This document shows, piece after piece, positions 27,362 through 35,454 of a DNA stretch of 64,000 nucleotides. This stretch comes from Burkholderiaceae bacterium (GTDB taxonomy: Bacteria; Pseudomonadota; Gammaproteobacteria; Burkholderiales; Burkholderiaceae_C): the NCBI GenBank assembly GCA_026125795.1, contig JAHCKM010000002.1, positions 558,001 through 622,000 of the forward strand, given 5' to 3'. The position numbers were made by a program, and so were the translations under genes. The notes beneath the pieces are model-generated. The model was not told the origin of the DNA. It did not search any database and saw only the letters and a list, made by a program, of their open reading frames with translations. The number at the start of each line of letters is the position of its first letter. The first letter of the stretch is position 1.

Positions 27362-27420
27362 GCGCCGCCAGGCCGCTGCTGCCCTGGTGGACGGCCGTTG
27401 GGGCCAAGGGGTTTGCTTGA
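27358..27420 (+). CDS. Putative 20-residue coupling ORF between ubiG and gph
   Basis: The ATG overlaps the ubiG stop (ATGA) and the TGA stop overlaps the gph ATG (TGATG). The peptide is short, with LLPWWTAVGAKGF in its middle. The exact double overlap suggests that ribosomes can pass from ubiG through this frame into gph, which has no other good ribosome site. It may equally be a chance frame in a 59-base intergenic gap, or the shortened remains of a gene. Confidence 0.35.
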   Translation: MSAARPLLPWWTAVGAKGFA

Positions 27421-28085
27421 TGCGTGCGCGCCGCGAGGCCGTGCTGTTCGACCTGGATGGCACGTTGATCGACAGCGCGCCGGACCTCGCGGGTGCCGCC
27501 AACGATCTGCGCACCGCACACGGACTACCGCCGCTGCCGCTGGCCTCGCTGCGGCCCATGGTGGGCGCCGGCGCACGCGGCATGGTCGGCGTGGCGTTCG
27601 GCCGCAAGCCTGGCGATGCCGATTTCGAGGCGCTGCGCGACGCCTTTCTGGCGCGCTATGCGCAGCGCATGCTCGAGCTGACCGCGGTCTTCGAGGACAT
27701 GCAGCCTGTGCTCCACGCTCTTGAACGAGCCGGCGTGCGCTGGGGTGTGGTCACCAACAAGGCGACCCGATTCACCGAGCCGATCGTCGACGGGCTGGGA
27801 CTGCGCGCGCGGCTGTCCGCCCTCGTGTGTGGCGACACCACGCCGCACAGCAAGCCGCACCCGGCGCCCCTTCTGGAAGCCGCGCGCCAGCTCGACGTCG
27901 CTGCGTCGGCGTGCGTGTATGTGGGCGACGACGCGCGCGACATGGTCGCCGGCCGCGCCGCCGGCATGGCGACCCTGGCCGCGCAGTGGGGATACCTGGG
28001 CGAGGGCGCCAGCGTGCACGAGTGGGACGCAGACGCCGTGCTGCGGGAGCCCGCTGAGCTCTTGAACTGGCTCCAACTGGCCTAA
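27420..28085 (+). CDS. gph: Phosphoglycolate phosphatase-type HAD hydrolase
   Basis: 221 residues. It removes phosphate from 2-phosphoglycolate, formed during DNA repair or by oxygenation reactions. HAD motifs are clear: LFDLDGTLIDSAPDL near the N-terminus, a threonine in VVTNKATRF (motif II), lysine in HSKPHPAP (motif III) and GDDARDMVAGRAAGM (motif IV). The cap insert follows motif I, as in Gph. Coupled in the order ubiG-gph, common in Burkholderiales. Other small phosphate esters are possible substrates. The stop TAA overlaps a likely -10 for the tmRNA gene. Confidence 0.92.
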   Translation: MRARREAVLFDLDGTLIDSAPDLAGAANDLRTAHGLPPLPLASLRPMVGAGARGMVGVAFGRKPGDADFEALRDAFLARYAQRMLELTAVFEDMQPVLHALERAGVRWGVVTNKATRFTEPIVDGLGLRARLSALVCGDTTPHSKPHPAPLLEAARQLDVAASACVYVGDDARDMVAGRAAGMATLAAQWGYLGEGASVHEWDADAVLREPAELLNWLQLA

Positions 28086-28088
28086 ACT
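28062..28088 (+). promoter_or_regulatory. Candidate ssrA promoter
   Basis: TTGAAC at 28062-28067 and TAAACT at 28083-28088 are separated by 15 bases and lie 16 bases before the mature tmRNA 5' end. The spacing is short of the ideal 17. The element lies in the end of gph. Confidence 0.35.
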
Positions 28089-28103
28089 GGCACCTTGTTC
28101 TTT

Positions 28104-28476
28104 GGGGCCGACCTGGCTTCGACGTGGGTGCGGAGTCGGTTCAGGGCATGCCGAGCGCCAGATCAGCTCGTTAATCCAGCTGGAACAAAGTAACTGCGAA
28201 CGACGAACGTTTCGCCCTCGCCGCCTAAAAACCGGTGAGCCTCGCAACGGTTGGCCGATGGGCCGGGCTTGAGCCGCAAGGCAAGGGCTGCGAGGTTATT
28301 CACATCGGCTGGCGGTGCGCCGGGTCACTCGGCGCATCGCGAGATCCAGTGACTGGCGGATCCGGTAGCGTGCTGCTGCGCGACCGGGGCCGCGAGACTC
28401 AAACCAGACAGCTACGCATGTAGAACTGGCCGGTGATGGCTTGCGGACGGGGGTTCGATTCCCCCCGGCTCCACCA
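28104..28476 (+). ncRNA. ssrA: Transfer-messenger RNA (tmRNA)
   Basis: 373 bases. tmRNA with SmpB rescues stalled ribosomes and tags the unfinished protein for proteolysis. The 5' end GGGGCCGACCTGGCTTCGAC and the 3' end, with the T-loop GGTTCGATTCC and encoded CCA (28474-28476), form the tRNA-like part. The tag frame 28196-28228 reads ANDERFALAA then TAA, the beta-proteobacterial tag. The body between holds the usual pseudoknots. The gene is one-piece, not permuted. Its 3' end is a common integration site for genomic islands, and an accessory region follows. Confidence 0.98.
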
Positions 28477-28485
28477 TTCAGTGAT

Positions 28486-28511
28486 CTCGGGACGTCCAAG
28501 GACGTCCCGAG
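28486..28511 (+). terminator. Hairpin downstream of ssrA, probable terminator
   Basis: A perfect twelve-base stem, CTCGGGACGTCC / GGACGTCCCGAG, with an AA loop, nine bases after the tmRNA CCA. Only a weak T-rich stretch (TCGTTTC) follows, so termination strength is uncertain. Confidence 0.7.
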
Positions 28512-28516
28512 TCGTT

Positions 28517-28690
28517 TCAGATGGTCATGGATATCAGCTGCTTGCGCAGCTCAGGCTGCCAGCACGACCCACAGACCTGAGCATTCACGTGCCAATGCTG
28601 CGCCGAACGGATGTCGTGCAGCAGCCGCACCGGATCGAGCTGCACGAACTGATCCCGCAGGCGCTGCTTGATCGCGTCGTTCACGCTCGC
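28517..28690 (-). pseudogene. Possible C-terminal remnant of a mobile-element protein
   Basis: About 57 codons read on the minus strand, with VNDAIKQRLRDQFVQLDP and then VRLLHDIRSAQHWHVNAQ. This looks like the tail of a transposase or integrase-like protein, but I cannot name the family. No start or upstream part is present; the frame continues upstream only as Pro/Arg-rich sequence without family features. It lies immediately beyond the tmRNA 3' end, where mobile elements often integrate. The rest of the interval 28477-28772 holds the hairpin and nothing else I can support. Confidence 0.3.
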
Positions 28691-28772
28691 CGAGGCCAGG
28701 CGAGGTCGGTGGCGCCACTGGACGAGCGACGGCTCCTGAGACTCTGATAGCGGCCGGTCGTCCAGTGGAGGT

Positions 28773-30122
28773 CTATTTGGGGCAGGTGGAGGTGGCCTGA
28801 GACAGCGTGCCTTGCGCAACGCGCTGCATGATGTCGCGCCCAGCTTCCGCGGGTTGCAGCAGTTGCTGGATGACGGAGGCAAGCCGATCCAGCCGTACCG
28901 GCTTGCTCAGGCACATGCTGGCGCCCGCCTGCAGACAGTCCTGAAGGTGCTGTTCCGTGGCGTTGGCAGAGACGGCGATGATGGGCAGGTTGGAGTGGGT
29001 CGGATGCGCTCGCAGCATCCTGGTCGCCTGGAGGCCGGACATCCCTGGCATGACGCTGTCCATCACGATGAGGTCAGGCTGGAAACTGCGCACCCTGTCC
29101 ATGCCCTGTTGCCCGTCTTCCGCGCTTTCGCTTTCAAATCCGGCAGCGTTCAGAAAGTCGACGAGCATGGCCCGGTTGTGGGCCACATCGTCGATCACCA
29201 GCACTCGCGCGCGCCGCCCCTCCTGGTGTGCGGGAATGCTCGGAGTCCAGGCCTCGCGTTCGCCCGTGTCGGCGAGCTGCAAGCGCAATCGGAACGAGAA
29301 CTGCGTGCCGCGCCCCGGCTCGCTGGTCACGTCAATGCTTCCACCCATCGCGCTGACCAAGGCACGTGCCACGGTCAAGCCCAATCCAGTGCCTCCTTCC
29401 CGCCGCCTGGCATCCCCAACCTGCTTGAAGGGTTCGAAGATGACGGGAAGGTCCTCCGGCTTGATTCCGACACCCGTGTCGCAAACGTCGATCCGCACCA
29501 AGGCATGCCGGCCCTCGCGTCCTTCGTCGATGGCGCACAGGGTCACGGTGCCTTGGTCCGTGAACCTCAGGGCGTTCCCCAGCAGGTTCAGCAGCACCTG
29601 GCGCAAGCGCAGTTCATCGGCCAGAACCACGGCTGGAAGCTTCGGGTCCACGTCGAGGGCGATGACCAGGTTCTTCTCGCTGGCCTTCGCGCGCAAGACG
29701 TCTGCCGCCGAGCGCAGGAACGCCGCGATTTGCACCGGTGCAAGGACCAGCTCGTGCCGCTGGGCCTCGATCTTCGACAGGTCAAGGATGTCGTTGATCA
29801 GCGACAGGAGATGTTCGCCCGTGGCGCGAATCGTCTCGATGCCTCTGCGCTGCCGCTCGGTCAATCCTTCGTCCATGCCAAGCAGCTGGGCGTAGCCGAG
29901 TATGGCGTTCAGCGGCGTTCGCAACTCATGGCTCAAGGTGGACTCGCTCCCGGCGAAGTTGGCCAGCTCGGCCACTCGGCGCGCGGCGCGCGGCTCGGAC
30001 AATTTTCGGCGCTCGGTCATGCTCGTGACATTGGCGGTGCTTGTGGAGGAGCAGCTGGCGTCGGACCGCGGCAGGGTCATCGCAGAAAGGGCCATCGAAC
30101 GCTCCATGGGACTGCGGGACAT
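28773..30122 (-). CDS. Hybrid histidine kinase without a sensor domain
   Basis: 449 residues. The order is a HisKA dimerisation domain (LSHELRTPLNAILGYAQLL, H near residue 65), a HATPase domain (LLNLLGNALRFTDQG about 160, GTGLGLTVARALVSAMGG about 225) and a C-terminal receiver (VLVIDDVAHNRAML about 290, acceptor Asp in DLIVMDSVMPGMSG about 335, Lys in LSKPVRLD about 390). The first 45 residues are Ser/Met-rich with no PAS, GAF or membrane helix, unlike full-length members, so the sensor part seems lost or replaced. The start is uncertain; 30020 is another ATG. It may take its input from a partner or be a decayed gene. Confidence 0.8.
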   Translation of the reverse strand: MSRSPMERSMALSAMTLPRSDASCSSTSTANVTSMTERRKLSEPRAARRVAELANFAGSESTLSHELRTPLNAILGYAQLLGMDEGLTERQRRGIETIRATGEHLLSLINDILDLSKIEAQRHELVLAPVQIAAFLRSAADVLRAKASEKNLVIALDVDPKLPAVVLADELRLRQVLLNLLGNALRFTDQGTVTLCAIDEGREGRHALVRIDVCDTGVGIKPEDLPVIFEPFKQVGDARRREGGTGLGLTVARALVSAMGGSIDVTSEPGRGTQFSFRLRLQLADTGEREAWTPSIPAHQEGRRARVLVIDDVAHNRAMLVDFLNAAGFESESAEDGQQGMDRVRSFQPDLIVMDSVMPGMSGLQATRMLRAHPTHSNLPIIAVSANATEQHLQDCLQAGASMCLSKPVRLDRLASVIQQLLQPAEAGRDIMQRVAQGTLSQATSTCPK

Positions 30123-30218
30123 GAACAAGCGTAGCCGTCGGCGTGCCGCTCGACCATTGCGCTGAGGTACAACATCCGTGTCCGCAGCGTCGCAAACACT
30201 GGCGCCTGGGATGGGCTT

Positions 30219-30614
30219 CTAAGACCTAGGTATAGGCCCCGGCGCGGGGTTGTCCAGCAGCCCGCCCAAGCAATCGAGCAGTTCGTCAGGCACGAACGGC
30301 TTGATGAGGTAGCCGCGGATCCCCGCGGCGCGGACGCGCAACTGCGTCGTCTCCTTGGGATGGGCGGTCATGATGACCGTCGGAATGGCATGGCCGGCAG
30401 CGGCCAGCGCTTCGTACAGCTGGAGTCCCGACATGCCCGGCATGCGCATGTCTGCCACCAGGCAATCAACGAGAGCGCGATCTGGCGATCCCAGGAAGCT
30501 TTCAGCGTCCTCGAACGCGACGGGGTGGAAGCCCGCCGCCTTCAACAGATCGCTGATCGCATTGCGGATCGACTTGTCGTCGTCCACGATGGCGACGATC
30601 GGCCGATCGGCCAT
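30219..30614 (-). CDS. Stand-alone receiver-domain response regulator
   Basis: 131 residues containing only a receiver domain: VAIVDDDKSIRNAISDLLKAAG near the start, the phosphoacceptor Asp in CLVADMRMPGMSG (near residue 52), the Thr in TVIMTAHP and the Lys in YLIKPF (near 103). No output domain follows, so it may shuttle phosphate or act through protein contacts, like CheY. The ATG was chosen because AGGAGG lies five bases upstream. It is in the minus-strand order PAS kinase - FixJ - receiver - hybrid kinase. A tandem repeat and a palindrome lie in its upstream region. Confidence 0.88.
   Translation of the reverse strand: MADRPIVAIVDDDKSIRNAISDLLKAAGFHPVAFEDAESFLGSPDRALVDCLVADMRMPGMSGLQLYEALAAAGHAIPTVIMTAHPKETTQLRVRAAGIRGYLIKPFVPDELLDCLGGLLDNPAPGPIPRS
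30224..30236 (-). promoter_or_regulatory. Candidate operator half-copy (TATACCTAGGT)
   Basis: On the minus strand the sequence reads CCTATACCTAGGT, upstream of the hybrid kinase gene and inside the last codons of the receiver gene. The same CTATACCTNGGT core recurs at 30711-30726, upstream of the receiver gene. Confidence 0.35.
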
Positions 30615-30631
30615 TTCGCCTCCTGGGATGA

Positions 30632-30677
30632 GATTCGAGCCTAACGCGCGAAGTGATTCGAGCCTAACGCGCGAAGT
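30632..30677. repeat. Perfect tandem 23-bp duplication
   Basis: The unit GATTCGAGCCTAACGCGCGAAGT occurs twice head to tail (30632-30654 and 30655-30677), just upstream of the receiver-gene ribosome site. It duplicates part of the 5' leader or promoter of that gene. Confidence 0.9.
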
Positions 30678-30710
30678 GGCGCCGGCCCATTGCACTCAAG
30701 CCTCGAACGT

Positions 30711-30726
30711 CTATACCTTGGTATGG
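30711..30726. promoter_or_regulatory. Candidate operator palindrome ATACC-TT-GGTAT
   Basis: The sequence CTATACCTTGGTATGG contains a perfect five-base inverted repeat with a two-base spacer (30713-30724). It lies between the FixJ-like gene and the receiver gene, about 100 bases before the receiver start. Together with 30224-30236 it suggests a TATACC-NN-GGTATA site that the neighbouring LuxR-type regulator could bind. Confidence 0.4.
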
Positions 30727-30735
30727 CCGCGCCCG

Positions 30736-31359
30736 TTATGGCAGGGGAGGCAAACCCAGACCATCGGCCATGCGTAGCAGCTCTGGAACCGACTTGGCGA
30801 GCATCTTGCGCATCACTTGACCACGATGGACCTTGACCGTGACCAGGCTCAGCCCCAGCTCGGCTGCAATCTGCTTGTTGGCCCGTCCGGCGACGACGAG
30901 CTTCATGACTTCACGCTCACGCTCCGTGAGCGTACGGTACAGCTGACCCAACTCGGCCACGCGTGTGGAGTCGCGGCGCCTGGTGCGGTCTCGTTCGATG
31001 GCTGCGTTGACGGCGTCGAGCAACGCCTGCTCCTCGAACGGCTTGGTGAGAAAGTCGGCCGCACCCGCCTTCATCGCGCGCACCGTCATCGGGACGTCGC
31101 CGTGCCCGGTGATGAAGATGACCGGCAAGGCGATGCCGGCCTTGGCCAGTTCCTGTTGGAAGGTGAGTCCACTCATCCCCGGCAGCCGCACGTCGAGCAC
31201 CAGGCAGCCGGGCACGTCCGCCCGCGTGGCACGCATGAACTCCTGCGCCGACGCGTACAGGTAGACCTCCAGCCCGACCGACCGGAACAGGCTGTCCAAC
31301 GCGCGCCGCATCGACGCGTCGTCGTCGACGACGAAGACGGCGGCACGCTCGTCCGTCAT
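30736..31359 (-). CDS. FixJ-family response regulator (receiver + LuxR-type HTH)
   Basis: 207 residues. A receiver domain (VFVVDDDASMRRALDSLFRS, Asp in CLVLDVRLPGMSG near 56, TGHGDVPMTVRAMKAGAADFLTKPF) is joined to a LuxR-type helix-turn-helix (LTEREREVMKLVVAGRANKQIAAELGLSLVTVKVHRGQVM, about 140-185). It is a transcription activator controlled by phosphorylation. Its start overlaps the stop of the upstream PAS kinase by four bases (ATGA), so this kinase is its probable partner. Close relatives include FixJ, TodT and StyR-type regulators. Target genes are unknown. Confidence 0.93.
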   Translation of the reverse strand: MTDERAAVFVVDDDASMRRALDSLFRSVGLEVYLYASAQEFMRATRADVPGCLVLDVRLPGMSGLTFQQELAKAGIALPVIFITGHGDVPMTVRAMKAGAADFLTKPFEEQALLDAVNAAIERDRTRRRDSTRVAELGQLYRTLTEREREVMKLVVAGRANKQIAAELGLSLVTVKVHRGQVMRKMLAKSVPELLRMADGLGLPPLP

Positions 31360-33836
31360 GGCCGAACCCCTGGGTCATGGCTCGCATCCGCCGTGGCGGC
31401 TGGCAGCGTGAGGCTGAAGACAGCCCCATGGGGTTCATTGGCGCCGGCCCACAGCCTTCCACCGTGTGCCTCGACGATGGAGCGGCTGATCGACAAGCCG
31501 ATGCCGATGCCCTCCTCCTTCGTCGTGTAGAACGACTCGAACACCTGTTCCAGGCGCTGCGGGTCGATCCCGCTGCCGGTGTCGCGCACTTCCAGCCGGA
31601 TCGCGTCGGGACCGTCGCGCCGCGAGACGAGCGTCAGCATGCGGGGGCGATCCTCCACGGCGCTCATCGCCTCGGCCGCATTCATGACCAGGTTGATGAG
31701 CACCTGCTGCACCTGGATCCGGTCGCCCAGCACGCCCGGCAAGGCCGGATCGAGATCGGTCTGCCGCACGATGCGGTGGGTGCGCGACTCGTGCTCGGTC
31801 AGCGCAAGCACGTCTTGCACTTCGCGGTTGAGGTCCAGGCGCTGCATGCGGACCATCTGGCGCTTGGTCAGCGCGCGAATGCGCGCCACGACGTCGCGCG
31901 CGCGTGCACCGTCGGTCGCGATGTTCGCCAGCGTCGCGCGGGCCTCGGCCAGGTTGGGCGGCTGCGCGGCAAGCCAGCGGGCACATGCGCCGGCGCTGGC
32001 GATCATTGCGCCCAGCGGCTGGCTGACCTCATGCGCGATCGACGAGCTCAGTTCGCCGAGCGTGGTCAGCCGCGACACGTGCGCAAGCTCCATGCGCGAG
32101 GTCTGCAGCGCATGGTCCTGCAGCCGCAGTTTCTCTTCCGCCAGCTTGCGCTCGGTGATGTCGCGCGCCAGGGCCAGGATGTGCACCCGCCCAGCCTGGA
32201 CGAAGGTTCCGCTGCGGATTTCGACCGGAAACACGGACCCGTCGCGGCGCCGGTGCCGGGTCTCGAATGTCATCGTCTCGCCGGCGATCGCACGCTCGGC
32301 GAGTTCCGCGATCGACTCGGCCTCCAGCCCAACGTCGAAGTCGCGCGGACTCATGCCGATCAGCTCGTCGCGGGTGTAACCCAGGCCTTCGCATGCCTGG
32401 CGGTTCACGTCGATCACGTTCAGTTCATGGTCCATGAGGAAGAACGCATCCGTCGCGTGGTCGGCGAAGGTACGGAAGCGCGCCTCGCTGGCCCGCAGGC
32501 CTTCTTCGGCCCGCCGCAGGTCGGTGATGTCCTGCATCACACCGAACTGCCGGATCGCCTGGCCGGTCTCGTCCCAGATCACGTCGCCCTGGCTGTGCAC
32601 CATGCGCTCTTCGCCGTCCGGGCGCACCACGCGGTATTCCACGTCATAGCGCGGTCCACCTTGCAAGGCCGCGTCGCTCGCCGCGGCGGTGCGCAAGCGA
32701 TCGTCCGGATGGATCAGGCCCAGCCAGCGCCCTTGCCAATGCGGCATGTTGACGGGCTCCACGCCAAAGATGCGGCTGGCCTCGTGCGACAGCACCACGT
32801 GCGTTGTGCGGTAGTCACGCTCCCACCATCCGACGTGTGCGATCCGCTGTGCCGCTTCGAGGCGGCGCTCGCTGTCGCGCAGGTTCTCGATCAGCAGCAG
32901 GCTGCTCAAGCCATCGGCCAGGCGCCGCCCGACCTCGCAAAAGAGCCGCTGTTCCTCGTCGGTCCAACTGCGCGCGTGGGCACAGCGGTGCAGGCAGAAA
33001 AGGCTCGGCTGCGCCTGCGTCGCAGGCAGCGCCATGGCCAGGTGCGCGCGGACGCCATGGCGACTCGCCAGCGATCCGGGCAGCACCTGCACGGGCTGGC
33101 CCGAAGTCCGCGAGGCTTCGAAAGCCGCCGACAGCTGCTCGTCGCCCGCCAGGTCGGCACCCCGCGCCAGCACGGGCGCAAGCGGCGGCCGCACGCGTTC
33201 ACTGGCGACTCGCCACTGCGTTAAGCCGGCATCGCAGGGGTGCAGCAGCCACGCGCGATCGCACGACAGCAGGTCGATCGCCGCGTCCAGCACGTCGCGC
33301 AGCAGGCGCTCGACGTCGTGCGTGCCCTGCATGGCCCGGCTGATGCGATCCATGGCCTGCAGAAAGGAGAGGTGGGCGGCGTGCTCCGCCTCGGCGCGCT
33401 TGAGCTGCGTGATGTCGCGCGCAACACCACGGTAGCCTGTGAAGCGACCGCCTTCATCGAACACCGGGAAGCCGGACACCGACATGTGGCGGATGCCGCC
33501 GGAAGCCGTGGGACGGTCGATCTCGAAGTCGCGGAAGGGCAGCATCGCGGCCAGCGTGGCACGGTGCTTGCGCCAGGCTTCTTCGTCAGGCCCCAGGTAC
33601 GGCAGCTCCCAGCGTGTCTTGCCGATCTGGGCGCCGGGCGCCGGTGGATCCTGCAGGGTGGATCCGAACTCCTGGCGCGTGAAGCGATGCTGCGTGTCCG
33701 TCTCCCAGTAGACGTCGAACGACAGTTGCACCAGGCTTCGAAACCGTTCCTCGCTGTCGCGCAGCGCCCTTTCCAGGCGCATGCGCTCGCCCAGGCTCAG
33801 GGCTTCGGGCACCTGCGACACGTGATGGCTTGCCAT
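31356..33836 (-). CDS. Multi-PAS/GAF sensor histidine kinase
   Basis: 826 residues, soluble, with no membrane helix. Domains in order: PAS (about 30-140, ending GYRGVARDITQLKRAEAE), GAF (about 155-310), PAS (about 322-445), PAS (about 450-575), then HisKA with IAHEVSQPLGAM (His near 602) and HATPase with NLVMNAAEAM and DTGSGIDPQ (about 700-815). The H-box HEVSQPL is that of the FixL/TodS-type family that pairs with FixJ-like regulators. The start ATG was taken where the coiled lead-in to the first PAS begins; the frame is open for 23 codons upstream. It is coupled to the FixJ-like gene. The stimulus is unknown. Confidence 0.92.
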   Translation of the reverse strand: MASHHVSQVPEALSLGERMRLERALRDSEERFRSLVQLSFDVYWETDTQHRFTRQEFGSTLQDPPAPGAQIGKTRWELPYLGPDEEAWRKHRATLAAMLPFRDFEIDRPTASGGIRHMSVSGFPVFDEGGRFTGYRGVARDITQLKRAEAEHAAHLSFLQAMDRISRAMQGTHDVERLLRDVLDAAIDLLSCDRAWLLHPCDAGLTQWRVASERVRPPLAPVLARGADLAGDEQLSAAFEASRTSGQPVQVLPGSLASRHGVRAHLAMALPATQAQPSLFCLHRCAHARSWTDEEQRLFCEVGRRLADGLSSLLLIENLRDSERRLEAAQRIAHVGWWERDYRTTHVVLSHEASRIFGVEPVNMPHWQGRWLGLIHPDDRLRTAAASDAALQGGPRYDVEYRVVRPDGEERMVHSQGDVIWDETGQAIRQFGVMQDITDLRRAEEGLRASEARFRTFADHATDAFFLMDHELNVIDVNRQACEGLGYTRDELIGMSPRDFDVGLEAESIAELAERAIAGETMTFETRHRRRDGSVFPVEIRSGTFVQAGRVHILALARDITERKLAEEKLRLQDHALQTSRMELAHVSRLTTLGELSSSIAHEVSQPLGAMIASAGACARWLAAQPPNLAEARATLANIATDGARARDVVARIRALTKRQMVRMQRLDLNREVQDVLALTEHESRTHRIVRQTDLDPALPGVLGDRIQVQQVLINLVMNAAEAMSAVEDRPRMLTLVSRRDGPDAIRLEVRDTGSGIDPQRLEQVFESFYTTKEEGIGIGLSISRSIVEAHGGRLWAGANEPHGAVFSLTLPAATADASHDPGVRP

Positions 33837-34100
33837 GGCTGTCCGGCTGCGTCCTCTGAACAAGGGAATCGACGGCCCGGCGCATTTTGGCCGGGTTCCG
33901 TCCAACGGCGTGCCGCAAAGATCAATGAAATCCCGCGGCTAATCCCGGCAGAAACCGGCCCCTGGGTAAGTCCGCATGCGGCCTGCACCGCTGGCCGGGT
34001 GCCTGCTTGCGGCGCCGGCCGGCAGCAGGTGTAAGCTGGTTTTCCAGTGGGTGCACCCGCCCTGCGAGCCGGCACTCAAGCGATCTCTCCGGACACGTCG

Positions 34101-35315
34101 ATGGCCGCACGCCGAATTCCCCGCGCCGGTCTTACACGCCGCGCAGTCGTGCAGTTGGCTGCCGCCGCCCCGGTGGGCCTGGCCCAGCTGCCGCCCGCCA
34201 CCGCGCAGCGGGCGCCGGTGCGCGTGGGCTACGCGATTGCGCGCAGCGGCGCGCTGGCCGCCGGCGCTCAGGTGACGCAGGAGCCCAACTACCTGTTGTG
34301 GGCCGAGCAGCAGAACGCGGCGGGCGGGCTCAACGTGGCGGGCAGCCGCCGGCCGATCGAGCTGATCGGCTATGACGATCGCACCGACATCGAGACCTGC
34401 GTTCGCACCTACGAAAAACTGATGGGCACCGACAAGGTGGACCTCGTGCTGCCGCCGTATGGCAGCAATGCCAATTTCGCGGTGGCGCCGCTGGCCACGC
34501 GCTTCGGTTATCCCCTGCTTGCACCCACCGTGCTGAGCCGCCAGCTGATCCAGATGAAGTTGCCGTACTACTTCGCGCTGATCCAGCAGGCCGAGCCGAT
34601 GATCGGGGCGCTGGTCGCGGTGCTGAAGGCCGCCGACGTGAAGACCGCCACGGTGATCTACATCGACGACCTGTTCGGCCTGGAATGCCATACGGCGCTG
34701 CAGACCGCGGCGCGGGACGCCGGTATTGCGATCGTCGAGGAGAAGAGCTATCCGCTCGGCGTGAAGGACCTGTCGCCGGTGCTGCGCGCAATGAAGGACA
34801 AGTCACCCGACGCCTTCATCGGCCTCACTTACCCGCCGGACACCATTCTCGCCAGCAAGCAGAGCATGGAGATCGGCTTCAACCCGAAGATCTTCTACGT
34901 GGGCGCGGGCACGGCCTTTCCGCTGTACCGCAGCGTGATGGGCGCCGGTGCCGAAGGTGTGATGGGCATGGGCTCGTGGAATCGCAAATCGAGCGCGGGC
35001 GCGAAGGCGTATTTCGACGCGCACGTGAAGAAGTTCGGCAAGGAGCCCGACCGCTGGGCCAGCGGCGCGGGCTGGGCGGCCCTGGAGATACTGACGGCCG
35101 CCGTGGCCCAGGCCGGGCTGGACCGCAAGGCCATCCGTGATCACGTGGCCAACACCGAACACGACACCATCCTGGGCACGATCAAGTTCAGCGGCAGCGA
35201 GAACGTCGGCACCCCGGGAACCGTGAGCCAGTGGCAAAAGGGCGAGTTCGAGGTGGTGTGGCCGCCATCCCATGCAACGGCGGCGCTGCTGGCGACCAAG
35301 CCGGCGTGGGCCTGA
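34101..35315 (+). CDS. ABC transporter substrate-binding protein (branched-chain amino-acid type)
   Basis: 404 residues. The N-terminus has a twin-arginine-like signal, LTRRAVVQLAAAAPVGLA, cleaved near residue 36. The body is a type I periplasmic binding protein of the LivJ/Leu-Ile-Val class: VRVGYAIARSGALAAGAQ, NAAGGLNVAG, IELIGYDDRTDIETCVRTYEKLM, and VDLVLPPYGSNAN. Such proteins deliver amino acids or aromatic and other acids to an ABC transporter. No permease or ATPase genes are next to it, so it is an orphan here. The neighbouring fumarylacetoacetate-hydrolase remnant hints at a lost catabolic operon. Confidence 0.87.
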   Translation: MAARRIPRAGLTRRAVVQLAAAAPVGLAQLPPATAQRAPVRVGYAIARSGALAAGAQVTQEPNYLLWAEQQNAAGGLNVAGSRRPIELIGYDDRTDIETCVRTYEKLMGTDKVDLVLPPYGSNANFAVAPLATRFGYPLLAPTVLSRQLIQMKLPYYFALIQQAEPMIGALVAVLKAADVKTATVIYIDDLFGLECHTALQTAARDAGIAIVEEKSYPLGVKDLSPVLRAMKDKSPDAFIGLTYPPDTILASKQSMEIGFNPKIFYVGAGTAFPLYRSVMGAGAEGVMGMGSWNRKSSAGAKAYFDAHVKKFGKEPDRWASGAGWAALEILTAAVAQAGLDRKAIRDHVANTEHDTILGTIKFSGSENVGTPGTVSQWQKGEFEVVWPPSHATAALLATKPAWA

Positions 35316-35454
35316 CTTGGCGCAGCGCAGGAGCGACCCGGTGCGAACCACTCCGGCATCCGCTCCACTTGGCAGAGCACGGCCATCATCGCCACACGGC
35401 ACGGGCCGCAAAGGGGCGCAAGTCGTTGCTCCAATGCGCCATCGCGCGGCGCAC

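Noticed and set aside
28452-28476. A second copy of the ssrA 3' end as an attachment site
   Set aside because: I looked for another TTCGATTCCCCCCGGCT-like stretch in the following region and did not see one; an island with intact ends is not supported within this window.
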